From the NCBI GenBank assembly GCA_025738555.1, contig JAOVFP010000018.1, positions 2,170,001 to 2,234,000 of the forward strand: a stretch of DNA of 64,000 nucleotides. Reading direction: 5' to 3'. The notes below the pieces were generated by a model. It ran no database searches and had not been told where the DNA came from. It worked only from the letters and a program-made list of their open reading frames with translations. This DNA is from Cyathus striatus (taxonomy: Eukaryota > Basidiomycota > Agaricomycetes > Agaricales > Nidulariaceae). Both the position numbers and the translations under genes were made by a program. This document shows positions 1 to 11,990 of the stretch, in pieces (the stretch's first letter is position 1; the number at the start of each line of letters is the position of its first letter).

Positions 1-5
1 CAATA

Positions 6-1067
6 ATGTATTACCTCACCCCTCTTTTCATTGTCTCTCTTTATTTCCTAAGCATGATATCCAAGACCGCTGCTGTAAGTATATGGTTCTCCTAGCATTT
101 CACTCATTTCACAGTTGCTTATAATAATCTAGGATCAACAGATTGATCAGCACGAATCTGAAGTGATAGCATCCACGATCATTGTTAACGGCGTACCTCT
201 CCCCGTTTCTTCTTCCAATTTCGGTGAAGCGGACCTCAATATCGCCATAACTCCCGGATGTCATTTCGCTGGTAGAATGATTGGTGGTGGGACTAGAGCT
301 GATATCTACGGGACTCAGTGCGTTTAATTAAATTTCCCTTTATTAAGGCATTCGACGGTGTCGTGTTATAGCTTGTACGGGAGCGGTTATCCTGGAATGT
401 CCACACCAGGCGTTAAAGGACGAGGGTTTCCATTCTTCTACTGGCCTATGTCTTACTGCAAGGTCCATGACTACGATTGCGGTAATGATCCAAGCGCAGC
501 CATTAACTTTCCGTACACAGCAGAGGTACGCCGGTCTTAGCCCGCCTATATCATCTTCATCCACTAATAATAAACTATTAGTACGGAAAGCCTGATAACT
601 CGTCTCGTCCAGGGGGACCTCTTACCACTGCCCAGTTCCACTCAAAGATCAGCAACAGCACGTACCACCTGCTCGCAGACGAAGGAACCATCCGCTCCCT
701 CAATTCGTCCGTCCAGTCCAACTGTTCCCCTCTGTTATCTGGGACCGCATCCACAGCTCCATATGACGGTACCAATCCCTCCCCGGAAGAGGCAGTGCAA
801 TACTATCGCGCGAGCAGTGTCGCGCTAACGCTGAGTGAGTTCGATAACTCGCGCAGTGCCATGGCAGGGCAATTATATCGCTCACTGCCTACTGGTACCG
901 ATTTGGCGTTACTGCAGTGCTTGAACACCACGGTTGGACAAACTGTTCTGCTTGCCGATGCTACGCAACTCATTGAGCTTGAAAAAGCCAAGAAGCTTGT
1001 CATATCTTTTATGATACTGGTGCTTATTGTTATGCCATCAATTAAGCATCTTCGAATGACTCGGTAG
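6..1067 (+). CDS. Small secretory/membrane protein of unknown function (4 exons)
   Basis: Reading splice consensus gives exons 6-74, 133-317, 372-525 and 582-1067, joined in frame into a protein of about 297 residues. Introns are 54-58 nt with GT..AG ends. Exon 1 is one hydrophobic stretch (MYYLTPLFIVSLYFLSMISK) that looks like a signal peptide ending at AA. The C-terminus has a hydrophobic segment (VISFMILVLIVM) followed by a basic tail, so a type I or tail-anchored membrane topology is likely. The middle carries Cys residues, several N-x-S/T sites, and a glycine-rich stretch around RMIGGGTRADIYGT. I do not recognise a named domain. The start may not be the true one because the window begins 5 bases upstream. 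A decayed copy lies at 43.13-43.48 kb and lacks the third exon, which independently supports the exon boundaries used here. Confidence 0.7.
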
Positions 1068-2183
1068 GAGTGTCACATATTGAATGCTCTGGTAGCTTCA
1101 ATCGTTTGGAAGGCTTGTCATATGTACAGAGTGATATACTCATTATGATGCTTATTAGAATTTCTCCTTGTGCCTTCTATATCAAGTATATCGTTGTTTT
1201 TGTTTTGTCCTATGTGAAAAGGTAGATGATAAGTATATTTTGTTCTTGGTTTGTGTTAGATACTTGTGTAGCTTTAATGGTTTTTTGAATGTATTTTTTG
1301 GATTGGAAGTTCGTGTGGCCCGAGCGGGAATAATAGGATAAATTAAGCTCTTGCGCAGCCAGCAGTGACGGGGTAACCGGATTGAATGTTATTAGCAATG
1401 TCGACAACAATTAGAAACTTCAACCCACATTAGATTCGTTCGTTTTGCCTATCGAGAACGGTACTTACTTGACGTGATCTTTCTGCGCTTTGTGTACATC
1501 TAAACCATATATTGTATATCTTAAAACACAACCACAATAAACTGAATGCTTGGAATATAAGTGTATATGACAACGCACGTCTGAAGTTCCGCAATATCTG
1601 CTTGCAAGCGAGTATCTTGTAATGAAATGCAGCACGCTCGATGACCATCCTGGTAACTTGATGGCAGGACTACGCAAGTTCCATTGTTGCACCTTTATTT
1701 CTGATAATAATCTGTAGTGTTAATATAGTGACATTTCAAGGTATAAGTAATAGTGCAAACGCTTACTAGGGTAATTTCAAGTTCGCCGTAGTTGAGCAAA
1801 TTGCACTGACTAGAATAGGAAGGGACGAAATGGTATTGGTAGTGATCTCTTTAGCAAGAGTGGTGATCACAAGCGCAGATTCCATGCGTCGGACGGTTTT
1901 ATCGTTGGTTCGTGCCATTGTAGAATGCGGATGCGAGCTTATAGCACTGGAGAAACGCGAGAGAGTGCCTCAGAGCATTGAGTGCTGTTGAAGTGCTATA
2001 CACTAGCTTGTCTTCTATGTGCTCGAAGCACTGCCTGCAGAAGGTTATTCGTGCAGTGCAATACTGATTTCGTCGTGTCAATCCTATACTAATTGTGTCA
2101 GGCGAGTATAGGTGCCGGGTATGCTGAGGGGCCCACGCATGAAGACGGCACGCTGATTGCTTTAGGGCCGGTGTTGTAAGGCT
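1068..2183. other. Intergenic, with an HMG-gene 3' remnant
   Basis: No convincing coding sequence. Roughly 1200-1330 resembles the 3' flank of the HMG-box copies at about 7600-7700 and 30010-30110: a 'gttagatacttg..gtgtagct' block followed by a 'gaatgtat.tttggatt' block and 'gttcgtgtg'. This is probably a leftover of another HMG duplication unit. Short open frames here show no domain and are not annotated. Confidence 0.45.
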
Positions 2184-2415
2184 TGTTATTATGGAAACCC
2201 GGAGCACCACGCTCAGAAGCATCAAAATATTTCGTGCTCCGAGCAACGGCTACTCGGCAGATTGCTTGTGCCTTCGCTTAGATATCTGTGCTCCGGTAAT
2301 GAAATTCGGTAGCGATTCGCCTCGGTGAGGTTTTCACTAGGTTATTACGTAAGCATGGTCACGAGCATCATTTCCTTTGTAGAAACGATGCTCGTGACGC
2401 GTGACCTGAGAGATA

Positions 2416-3331
2416 CATGTGGGTCACAAAAGTAACAGCAGTTCCCACACAAAAGGAGATGGGTCTGTCAGATCTTTTGAGGTATAGCACATCACACACG
2501 GCTGTAATTGCTTTGTAACTTCACATATATGTACTAAACTATGAAATCCACAGGATGTTAAAATTAAATGCTCATTCACTTGTTTAATGTTGTGATATGC
2601 CTGTTTTAAATAACTAGTTCTATGTATGTAACACACCTTACTAATTTTCTAATAGAAATGTCTGTTATAGAATTTTCCTTGAGATATTCTTGAGATATGG
2701 TCTTTCTAACATACACTATAACATATTAAAATATAAATTGAAAAGGACATTCCAATATGAAAATACGACAATAAAAATGAGCTTTCATCTTCTTCAGGTC
2801 TGTGAAATTCAGAAATCATGATTTGTGCTCTTTATTAGCTATTGGAATTGCTCAGCATTTCGTCAAAATATGTGTGAGTTATGCTGTAAACAAATTATGG
2901 TTGGGCACAGTGGTGTTGATTCAATCCAAGAGAAATATTCTGTAGTAGAGGATGAAGCACATAAGTGAACTAAGTGTAATAAATATTATGACTCTTATTT
3001 CTGGCTGAAGACTTGCACAATATTTACATAATTTTGGTTTTATGTTATAAGACATGCATAAATTATGGCATTCCGAAGCCTACATAAAAAAATATCAGTC
3101 AATCAGTTATTTACAGAATGAGACAGCAGACTCATAAGGAAATGGCTTATAACACATCACTGAGTTATTTTATCACTATGAAATTTGGGCATCCTACTTA
3201 CACAGACATGTACTACAGATATATAAAGTTATAAGTGATTTGGAGTGTTGTGTGATATCCTATACCCCAGACAACATGATAAGTATGTCTCCTGAAGTGT
3301 GGGAATTGCCATCACTTTTGTGACCCACATG
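2416..3331. mobile_element. TA-flanked TIR element (MITE) nested in the composite
   Basis: The ends are inverted repeats starting CATGTGGGTCACAAAAGT, with similarity continuing for about 33 bp with a few mismatches. TA dinucleotides flank both sides (2414-2415 and 3332-3333), as in Tc1/mariner-type insertions. The interior has no transposase. Further inside, left and right share weaker inverted similarity (for example the 'tcccacac' block). Confidence 0.65.
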
Positions 3332-3789
3332 TAGACTATGGAAACCTGAACCACCATGCTCAGAGGCATCAAAATATTTTGTGCTCCAAGCATTGGCTTC
3401 TCAGCAGATCACTTATGCCTTCACCTAGATATGAATGTTCAAGTCAAGATATTCAGTAGTGAGTTGGATAGAAATAAACCAGGGAAAGCTGGTAGTGCAT
3501 AGGTCTTCTTATAGTTACACATTGTCATTGTAAGTATATAGATAGAAATTACCAGTGAGTTATGATTGGGAAGTAGTGTGCATAGTATATGTAGAACAAG
3601 TTAATAATAGTGCTGCAGATATTAGTACAGTGGCATGCAAAAAGAATGAGTGTGCCTATTTGTCAGAAGCAGTAAAAAGGAATCTGCTCTAAAATCACAA
3701 ATACTTGCTTAATATCTGTGTAACTTTGTATACTTGTACTATATATGCATAAATTCTATAAACATGAGTTGTATGGGTAAAAAGTAAAA

Positions 3790-4925
3790 AAATATGATGT
3801 CTGGTAATATGTATATTCAATATACCAAAAATGCGGAAAATAACCCCAATTAACCACATTTTTGGCAGCTGAATTTACTGGATAATATCACAATCTGAAT
3901 ATAGATATTTAGCGATATATCTATACCTGTTTTATGTTAAGTTATGTGAGGAAACAATAAAAATTGGGTACAGGAGAACCCAAACAATCTGAGGGTATGA
4001 AAAGCATATGTTTTATTATTTAAGCTATATCTTCCTAACCAAGTGAGGTAAGTACATACTTAAACTCACAACATACTTTTAGAATGTAGTAATATAGATG
4101 AGCGGAGAATTGTATTGAGCAGTCAAGATATAGACTTGCTAGATGTAAAAGTATATAAGCAAAATATGTAAAACAGCATGAATTTGTGTCAGACACTCCA
4201 CAAGTAATAGCTGGAATTACACTGTCATACTATTGGTAAACATAGGCATCTATAGTTAAAATGTATACTAAAAATATTATAAGCAGTGAGCATCTAGTTA
4301 CAGAGATAATATCTGATGAAGTTCGAAAATTTGGCTTGAAATACAAAAAAGAAGGCATTTTTGGGCCAAATTCTCAAACATCATGGGACATTATCTCAGC
4401 ATTTAGACACTCGCTGCTTACAATACTTTTAGTATACATTTTAACTGTAGATGTCTATATCTACCAATAGTATGAGGATGTAATTCAAAGTATTCTTGTA
4501 GAATGTCTAGCACAAATTCATGCTGATTTACATATTTTACTTATATTTTTTTACATCTAGCAAGCTTATATCTTGTCTTTTCAATACAATTATTTGCTCA
4601 TCCATAGTACTACATTCTAAAGTGCTATGCAGGTTTAACTATGTATCCATCTGGCTTGGTTAGGAAGATACAGCTTGAATAATAAAACATATGCTTTTTA
4701 TACCCTCAAATTGTTTGGGTTCTCCTGCACCCAGATTTCATTGTTTCCACACATAATTTAATGTAGAACAAGTATAGATACCTCTTTGTATATCTATATT
4801 TAGATTGTGGTATTATCAAGTAAATTGATCTGCTAAAATCATAGTTAATTGGGGTTAATTTTCGCATTTTTGGTATATTTGATATGTATACCACTAGACA
4901 TTGAATTTTTCAATTTTTTTACCTT
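3790..4925. repeat. Long inverted repeat (arms about 480 bp)
   Basis: About 3790-4290 and 4415-4925 are diverged reverse complements. Shared landmarks include 'ataccaaaaatgcg', 'aaccccaattaa', 'ggagaacccaaacaat' and 'cttcctaaccaag' on the left with their complements on the right. The roughly 125-bp centre is the loop. Weaker inverted similarity extends outward to about 3490 and 5010. Confidence 0.65.
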
Positions 4926-5374
4926 TATAACTAATGTAAATAGCAACTGTATAGCTATTTACTTACATGAATAACTATAAGAAGGTCAAGGCAGCTTGCC
5001 CCAGAGGATGCTAAACCTGACTTTAAAAAAGAAGGCCAAGGTGCAGTCTATCACTCAGGTCACGAGCGTCGTTTCTACAAAGGAAACGACGCTCGTGACC
5101 ATGCTTACGTAATAACCTAGCGAAAAACCTCACCGAGGCGAGTCGCTACCGAATTTCATTACCAGAGCACAGATATCTAAGCGAAGGCACAAGCGATCTG
5201 CCGAGCAGCCGTCGCTCGGAGCACTAAATATTTTGATGCTTCTGAGCGTGGTGCTCCGGGTTTCCATATGTTATTGAGTACAGTTGGTACACGCACGTTC
5301 TCACTCGACTTGTACTCTTTCTCGACCTCAAACAGCTCTCTGCTACTTCAAACATATGGATAAAGAGAGGATGT

Positions 5375-6540
5375 GAAGATAACGCTGTCTCCCTCTTCAA
5401 CTTCTCCCCCCCCCTCCTACTTGGCGTCTCCCTCCCTTGCCAACAATGCCAGCATCACGTGTAAACGCACGGACCCGCGGGCGGTCTTCGCTGATCCCCA
5501 GTACGTCTCTCTCTTCTTTCCTTCTTGTACATACAATTTAACGATTAGAAGCCTCAAACACAGCACTATAACCAATGGTGTGAGGTGGCGCAGTTGTTGT
5601 TGGAGTGGAAGAAGGGGGATGGACTTGTGCTGACTGTCTTCGATCTTGATCGTGCCGCTGCCAGGGATTATGGGTTCGGTGGATCTCCCATTTGCCCCTT
5701 TCTTGCAGTCTATGCAACAGTTCCTCAGGCGCCCTTCGAGCGCATTCGATTCGTCCGCATACACATTCAGTTTTAGAAGGCCAAGCGACCAGCCCCGCCA
5801 GAGCGCAGGCAACCTCCCACTTTTCCCTACCCCCTTCACCCACCCGCACCACCCGCAGGCTTGGATGCATCAAGATGGACTCGGACCCACTCCCCAAAGC
5901 AGATACTTCCCTCTTTGATCCCGGTTTTCTCTCTGGCTTCGGCTCTTCTTCGTCTTCGTATTCTCAAGCATACGAGTCTCAATCCATCTCCCCGCTCCAA
6001 TCTGAGCAGGATATGGAACTATGTGCGCCGGAGTATACGACGGGCGAGTCGTACGTACGCTTCTACGCCGGCGGCGCTTATTGATCCCGAGAGCCCTGGG
6101 GCGAGTCAAATGGCCGATGTTGGGAAGGGAGAAAGGGCAAGGAGTACGGCGTACTCTGGATCCACTGAACTATTCGAATCGCACCATGCTCAACGCGTAT
6201 TAGCCCCAGTAGCCGTGACACCTGCACCTGTAGTGTTCGACTCTACCTGGCCTTTCGAGGACCCGCAGCAGGGGTATATGGGGTACGATGTCGGGGCGGG
6301 TAGGGAGTGGCGAATGTGCGGGAAGGAGATTTGGATGAAGAGGTTGCTTGTGATGGTTGTGCAAACCCATGCACAAATGCAGCGCCTGCTTCATCTGCTA
6401 CCTTCAACGGTTCATTCGACACCTCCACCTATAGTCCATTGGTGTTGTGCCCTTTGTTCATATGGGAGCTCCTGCATCTCTCTTTGATCCTGAGCCGCCT
6501 ATACTAGCGCATGACCAACATTGACTCTCTTCCCTCGCCT
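5375..6540 (+). pseudogene. HMG-box transcription-factor gene remnant, copy A (box deleted)
   Basis: The first exon-like segment starts near 5447 (MPASRVNARTDPRA-like with the family's frame lost) and runs into a donor. The HMG box is missing: sequence jumps from the intron to the family linker at about 5580. The C-terminal half is recognisable but spread over three frames: the RRPSSAFDSSAY segment near 5730, a WMHQDGLGP-type segment near 5860, the ADTSLFDPGFLSGFGSSS segment near 5905, and the PEYTTGESY segment near 6030. It shares its 3' flank (6310-6540) with copy C. Confidence 0.7.
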
Positions 6541-7720
6541 TCTGAGCGTCGTTTTCCCTTTATCTCCCGGACAATCGAAATGAACCACTGCTCCCTCCCC
6601 AAAATCATAGGCTGTCACAAGCTCCTACCCGAGCAGGGGAGAATCTAGGGACGTCGTGAAGAAGTAGCCAAGGAGGAGCATAAGAGACTGTACCCGCACT
6701 ACCGGTTCAAGCCTGTACATAACAAGAACATAAAGAACGAAAGGAGTGGGGGGGTGTAGACGAGGGGGAGATGTGAGGAGGTAGCGCAGCTGTTGGAGGG
6801 GAAGGAGAGGGACGAGCTTAGTCAGGCCATGTTGGATCTTGATCGGACGAGGGCTAGTCCGAGGGAGGTTTCTAGAAGGCCATCTAGTGTCCCTTTGCTT
6901 GGGGATTATGGATTTGGAGGTGGTGGAATTGCGTTGCCTAGTATCCTTTCTTTGCAGCTGCAACAGTTCCGTAGGCGCCCTTCGAGCGCATTCGACTTGA
7001 GTGCATACAATCCCTACGCATTCGGGCTTAAAAGGCGTGACCAGCGCAGGCAGCCTTCCCCTCTTCCCTACCCCCTTCACCCACCCGCGCCAGCCACAGG
7101 CTTGGATGCACCTCGATGGACTCGGACCCACTCCCTGAAGCAGATACTTCCCTCTTCGACCCCGGCTTCCTCAGTGTCTTCGGCTCTTCCTCTTTCTATA
7201 CCGAGTACGAAGCCCCTCACCGTACTCGATCAGTCCACTCCCAATGTCGGACAATCTCGTCGCCCCGCTTTCGCAATTCATCCCCTCGCTCCAATCTGCG
7301 CAGGATATGGAGGTATACTCGCCGGGCTATACGACGGGGGAGTTGTAGGCCTCTACACTAGCGATGCTTATTGATCTCGAGAGCCCTTGGCCGAGTCGAA
7401 TGGTCGATGGTACAGCGTACTCCGGTTCTCCTGAACCTCTCAGGTCCCATCCTCAGCAGCAACAAGTGCTAGCACCGATTCCGGTTAGACGCACTTGGTG
7501 ATGTTCGACTCTGCATGGTCCTATGAGCACCCGCAGCAGTAGCAGTAGGTCTAGAATGATATATATGCGCAGGGGTATATGGAGTATGAGGGGGAATATG
7601 GGGGTTATATACTCGAATGTGTAGCTCTATTTAATAGTTTTTACGAATGTAATTTTTGAATTTGTAGCTCGTGTGTGCGTTTGAGGGTTTGTCGTTTATC
7701 ACGCTGTTTCGGTTCAAGTA
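6540..7720 (+). pseudogene. HMG-box gene remnant, copy B (half a box)
   Basis: About 6567-6730 carries the second half of an HMG box (TIEMNHCSLPKIIG, then AKEEHKRLYPHYRFKPVHNK) interrupted by stop codons. The longest open piece (6793-7374) covers the family C-terminal region: EGKERDELSQAMLDLDR, then RRPSSVPLLGDYGFGGG, then FRRRPSSAFDLSAYNPYAFG. It later changes frame relative to the other copies. The 3' flank with 'gaatgtgtagctctatttaa' ends near 7700. Confidence 0.7.
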
Positions 7721-7740
7721 TCATCAGATTTCCAGTGCTA

Positions 7741-8043
7741 AGAAATTAAGACCTTTTACTTAATACTCAATGAAAATTTTCGCATATGCTGGAAATTTAT
7801 TTGAACATTTCTTTTACATTTTTGGATCATTCTTATACAAGCCTAAATGTCATTGAAAGTCATTGACTTTATTGTAAGACTCGGTACTGAGCTTTACAAG
7901 TTATCACACTTGTTAAAGTGCGTTATGGGGCCTCCACAAGTCCCCAGTGCCGTCTAAGATTTCTTTCTCTTGGGGGGCAGGAAATGCCTTAAGGCATTAA
8001 CATGCACTGTAATGTGTTGGGTGGCAAACTAGGTTTTCATGAC
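7741..8043. repeat. Dispersed repeat R1, copy 1
   Basis: This block of about 300 bp recurs in inverted orientation at 30276-30581. Landmarks are 'ttgggggg-caggaaatgccttaaggcat', 'cataacgcactttaacaag' (complement) and 'aaattttcgcatatgctgg'. It contains the palindrome atgccttaaggcat. No coding potential was seen. Confidence 0.75.
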
Positions 8044-8062
8044 ATTTAGCCCCGATTCCTAC

Positions 8063-9840
8063 CTAGGTTGGCGACGGAAGCTCCTGGCCCGTGTCAGTTA
8101 GTATGATGCCGCTCATAGCAAACGACTCTTCTTCCTTCCGCTGAAGCAGGACACTGTTCAGCACTCCTATCCAACAAAATGTATCAACAAAACCGCCCCG
8201 AACTCGAAAAAACAAAAACGAACTCTCTAGAGACAGCACATGCGCACGTAAAGATGTGACTTCATCTTCTATTTGTCTGAGGTGCGAACGGAGGAATTCT
8301 TTTTCTTGGTTGTTTCTGGCGAGCTGAACTTTCGTCTGTGAGAGCCTGGGGTGATCATTAGCATCAGGTAGGAGGGTGAGAGGAGGGTGAAGGAGAAGGG
8401 GAGAGAGGAAGGGGAGAAATGAGAAGAAATATAATAAGACGATGGTGGGGGGGAGGAAAGGAAAAGATGTAGGCGAGAAAGGGAAAGATGATATAGGGGA
8501 AGATAAGGGAAGAGGGCGAAAAGGGGTATAACAGTTAAATAGAACGTACTCCTTCTGAAGCATATAAATCTTCGAATACACAGGGTTAAACCTCTCATGC
8601 TTGAGCAGCTGTGCCACCGAGGGTCTCTTCTCCGGCTACCATCCCCCCAATCTAATCAGCACCCATCCAACAAACCCGAGGGATGAAGGGAGTGAAACAT
8701 ACATTCAACCTCAACATACTCATAACAACATCAAACAAATCCTGAGAGTATCCTCTCGGCAGCGGTTGAATTCGTCCATTCCTATCAAATACACCATCAT
8801 CAGCATTCTCCTTGACGTCAGGCGGAAGACAAAGAGGAAGAGGGACGCACTGTATAAGTTCACTCAACTCTGACCTCGTCTTAGCTTCATGAAACGGGGG
8901 CTTGTGGGCACATAGCTCGTAAACCATACATCCGAGGGCCCATATGTCCGCTTTCGAGTCGTACGCTTTTTCTTGTATTAGTTCGGGCGACATGTAGTAT
9001 GGTGTCTATTGGGGCGTCATTATATGTGACGCGGGGGAGAGGGTGATAACGAGAGGTAGGGAGAGGGGGAAAGTAAGGAAAGAGGGGGGGAGGACGGAGA
9101 ACGTACCCCAACACAGGTTGTCGTCAAGCTAGCCTGCGAAAGTGTCTTCGAGAGCCCGAAATCACCCAACTTGACTGACCCACTTTCGTCCAAAAACACT
9201 ATATCACCCTTTATCAGGACCCTCCCCCCCACAAAAACAAAAGTACCAACGTACCGTTTGCAGGCTTTAAATCCCTATGCAAAACTGGTCGCCTCTTATT
9301 CTCTTCCCGCCCCCCATGCCCAGGATGATGACAATACTTCAGCGCCAGTGAAGTCTCCATAAAGTAGCGCCATATCGTGTCCTCCGGTATCAGGAGGTTA
9401 TTATTCGCAGCTTCTTCAATGACGGCCGAAAGATCTCCTCCACCGCAGTGTTCCATCAATATGTAGATGATGCCTGCTTTGTGGTCGATGTGCATATCAT
9501 GAAAGCGCACTATATGTTCATGTTTTAGTGGCCTGAGGATGTTTCTGTTGGTAGGGTTAGTTAGGCTGTTGGAGGCTGGGAAGTTGGGAATCTGGGTAGA
9601 TGGAAGGGACGTACACTTCATTTACGATCAGTTTCCTTTCCTCTTCTTCATACGATGAAAGTTAATTTCCTTCCTAGCCAAAATCTTCCCCACATACACA
9701 TCAGGACCCCTCTCCACGCAGTGGCAAAAACAGACGTACTTTCCCATCGGCCGTTCTCTTCACCCTCCGTACTGTGCCAAAAGAGCCTATTCCTATGATT
9801 TCCAGAGGCTCGTATTGTTGGTCCAGGAAATTGGACATGG
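8063..9840 (-). pseudogene. NIMA-related Ser/Thr protein kinase, single-base frameshift
   Basis: The start is the ATG at about 9838 (MSNFLDQQYEPLEIIGIGSF). Kinase landmarks run in order: glycine loop GIGSFGTVRRV; ATP lysine in ILARKE; EHIVRFHDMHID; ILMEHCGGGDLS; IPEDTIWRYFM; catalytic HRDLKPAN; LGDFGLSKTLSQ; TPYYMSPELIQEKAYDSKAD; IWALGCMVYELCAHKPPF; and RPSVAQLLKHERF. A C-terminal coiled-coil-like segment follows (near 8265-8345). This order, and the CHHP insert before HRDLKP, fits the fungal NIMA/Kin3/Fin1 family acting in mitotic entry and spindle-pole function. About eight exons have consensus GT..AG introns. In exon 2 (about 9630-9690) the frame breaks after MKKR: restoring one base would resume ERKLIVNEV, so one base appears missing. 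It is either a recent pseudogene or a sequencing error. Confidence 0.8.
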
Positions 9841-9849
9841 GTATCAGGA

Positions 9850-10930
9850 GATTGGGGAGAGAGTGGGGAGAGTGGAGAGCGATGAGAGTAGAGAGTGAAG
9901 GAGTGAAGATAGTGGATGGGAGGTGATTATGGACTACGAGACTAGGACCCGGCGGTGTTAACGCACGTAGCCCGAGTCTCCTCGTGCAGCGGCGCGCAAA
10001 TAAATCTGTTTGGCCCCCTCCGGCGGTTGGTATCCACAGTATTTACGGCGCTAAGGCCCAGGCGCTCATAGGACGGAACCCGCCGTGCTGTTCGTACATA
10101 TTCCCACCCGCCCTCCCCAAAAAACCTCTCCGCCCGATAAAGAGAAGTGACCGAGGAGGTGTATAAAAATTTAACCCCATGGGCGACGAGAGGATGTGAT
10201 GATAGGCAAGAGTGTCGAGGACAAGCAGAGTTGCGGAGTTGATGTCAGGGAATAAGGGAGAAAGATATGTTGAAAATCGATGTTGAGTCGAGGGTGTGGG
10301 GAAGTTGGGGTGGATCGGAATTAATGCCTTTGTTAGCTTCTTCAGCTATATAGCTATGTAAATAGATACAAACTATGTATTTATAACAACACAAACAAAA
10401 AGAGCACTCTGTGACTCAAAAAGTGCGATGCACCATACAGGGGAGGCATCTCTTTTCCCAGCGTATCACCCCCTAACCATACGTATATACCTACTTACAG
10501 CTGTTTGCATAATTCTCTGCAGAATCGCGTTTAAAAGGAATGGGTTGCACAACCGGCAGCTTCGGCGTTTCGGTAAACACCGGATTATCGATCGATGCAT
10601 TAATAAGTACGAGTCATACGACATTCTACGCGCCGAGCTATCGACGAGTAAAACGGTATTGAGATGTTCACTCTGAGTCACTGACAGGCATTTATACTTT
10701 CCGTCTTACATACAATACAACCAACCTTCGTAGAATTATGCAAACAGAGCCGTAACCAGCACTGGCTGAAATCCGACTAGTAATGCGAGCTAAAGACTCT
10801 TCTATCCAACTCTAGGCTTTCTCCCATCAGACAAACCGCAACTGTACTCGACGAGCGTAAACTCGTTACGCGCAAGTGTCTCTTCACAAAGCTCTTAACC
10901 CAGCTCCCTGCTCCAGTTCTCGTACTCCTG
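9850..10930. other. Intergenic region upstream of the kinase
   Basis: I see no gene. Short open frames (for example around 9984-10166 and 10428-10681) lack domains and coding-like structure. The proximal part presumably contains the kinase promoter. Confidence 0.4.
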
Positions 10931-10934
10931 AAGC

Positions 10935-11990
10935 ATACCTCATGTTGGCGATTTCATAAGCGAGTACTTTCCAGCAGTTCTTTGCGCAGCAGTGTGCCAC
11001 GTCGAGTTGATGGAGATGCACAGCCAGTGAACTAGTGACCTCTCACCCTCTCTCTTTCTGGGCGCCTCTCCTTCCAGCATCACATACGAACGCACGGACC
11101 CACAGGCGGCCTTTGCTCGTCCCCAGTATGTCCCCAAAGGAGCAGAGATGCGAGGGGGATAGGCCTGCTCAGGGCTAGTCTGAGGAGTGTGCCTTTGCCT
11201 TGGGATTATGGCTTTGGTGATGCAGTTGCTCTCCCATCGGTCCCATTTTTGCAGCCGCAACAGTTCCTCAGGTGCTCTTCGGACGCATTCGATTCGTCCG
11301 CATACAATTCCTACACCGCAGACCTAGCGACCTGCACCTCCAGATGGACTCGGACCCTTCGACCCCGGTTTCCTATCCTGTTTCGGCTCTTCTTCGTCGT
11401 ATGCTCAAGCATACGAAGCTCCTCACCATACTCAATCAACCCCCTTCAGAGCAATGAACGACCTCTCCTAGCACCTCGCCTTTGCACTAGTCTCAAGAAA
11501 TGGAAGCATACTCGCCCGCATTGGCACTAGTAGCCGTGACACCTACACCCGTAATGTTCGACTCTACCTGGTCGTTCGAGCACCCGTAGCAGCAGTTCGA
11601 GAATGATATATACGCGCAGCAGGGGTATATGGGGTACGATGGCGAGTATGGTGGACAAGATATCGAGGCGGATAGGGAGTGGCGAACATGAGGGAGATTT
11701 GGGTGAAGTGATTGCTTGGGCTAGTTCTGGAGTTGTTATGGTGATTCTGCCCACCCATGCACAAATGTAGCGCATGGTTCATCTGTTATCCCTTCAACGG
11801 TTCATTCGACTTCTCCACCTATAGGCCGTTGGTGCTGCGTCCTTTGTTCATATGGGTGCCCTTTTCTTCCCCAGTAATTGCCGTTGGTTCAGTTACAGCT
11901 GTTTACTGGGGTGCTTCTGGGTGCTTATGCGCCTTTCTTCGATCCTGAACTGCATAAACTGGTGCATGACCAATATTGTCTCTGACTCTC
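10935..11990 (+). pseudogene. HMG-box gene remnant, copy C (box deleted)
   Basis: An N-terminal exon-like segment with YERTDPQAAFARPQ sits near 11085-11130. Sequence then jumps directly to the post-box linker (LRASLRSVPLPWDYGFGDAV, about 11155-11230), so the HMG box is gone. Later pieces are QQFLRCSSDAFDSSAYNSY (about 11258-11320) and the tail near 11520-11690, in shifting frames. The 3' flank (11660-11990) matches that of copy A, so A and C probably share a duplication event. Confidence 0.65.

Larger units (their letters stand above)
2190..5268. mobile_element. Nested foldback/TIR composite element
   Basis: The left arm (2190-2411) and right arm (about 5053-5268) are near-identical inverted repeats of roughly 220 bp beginning TATGGAAACCCGGAGCAC. 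Each ends internally in a small hairpin (ggtcacgagc..gctcgtgac). The 6-mer TGTTAT occurs immediately outside both ends (2184-2189 and 5269-5274), a candidate target-site duplication. A partial third arm copy sits at about 3337-3470. Inside, about 3790-4290 and 4415-4925 are further inverted arms around a central loop. The interior is AT-rich and CpG-poor. No transposase was found; the only sizeable open frame (4261-4470) is the palindrome loop. Confidence 0.75.

Noticed and set aside
1899..2246. 115-codon minus-strand frame
   Set aside because: It crosses the left end of the TIR composite at 2190, so it cannot be an ancestral gene; no family features.
4261..4470. 69-codon open frame
   Set aside because: It is the loop of an inverted repeat and has no domain or codon bias.
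5417..5897. Two long minus-strand open frames (140 and 119 codons)
   Set aside because: Antisense shadows of HMG copy A, whose GC-rich tail opens frames on the opposite strand.
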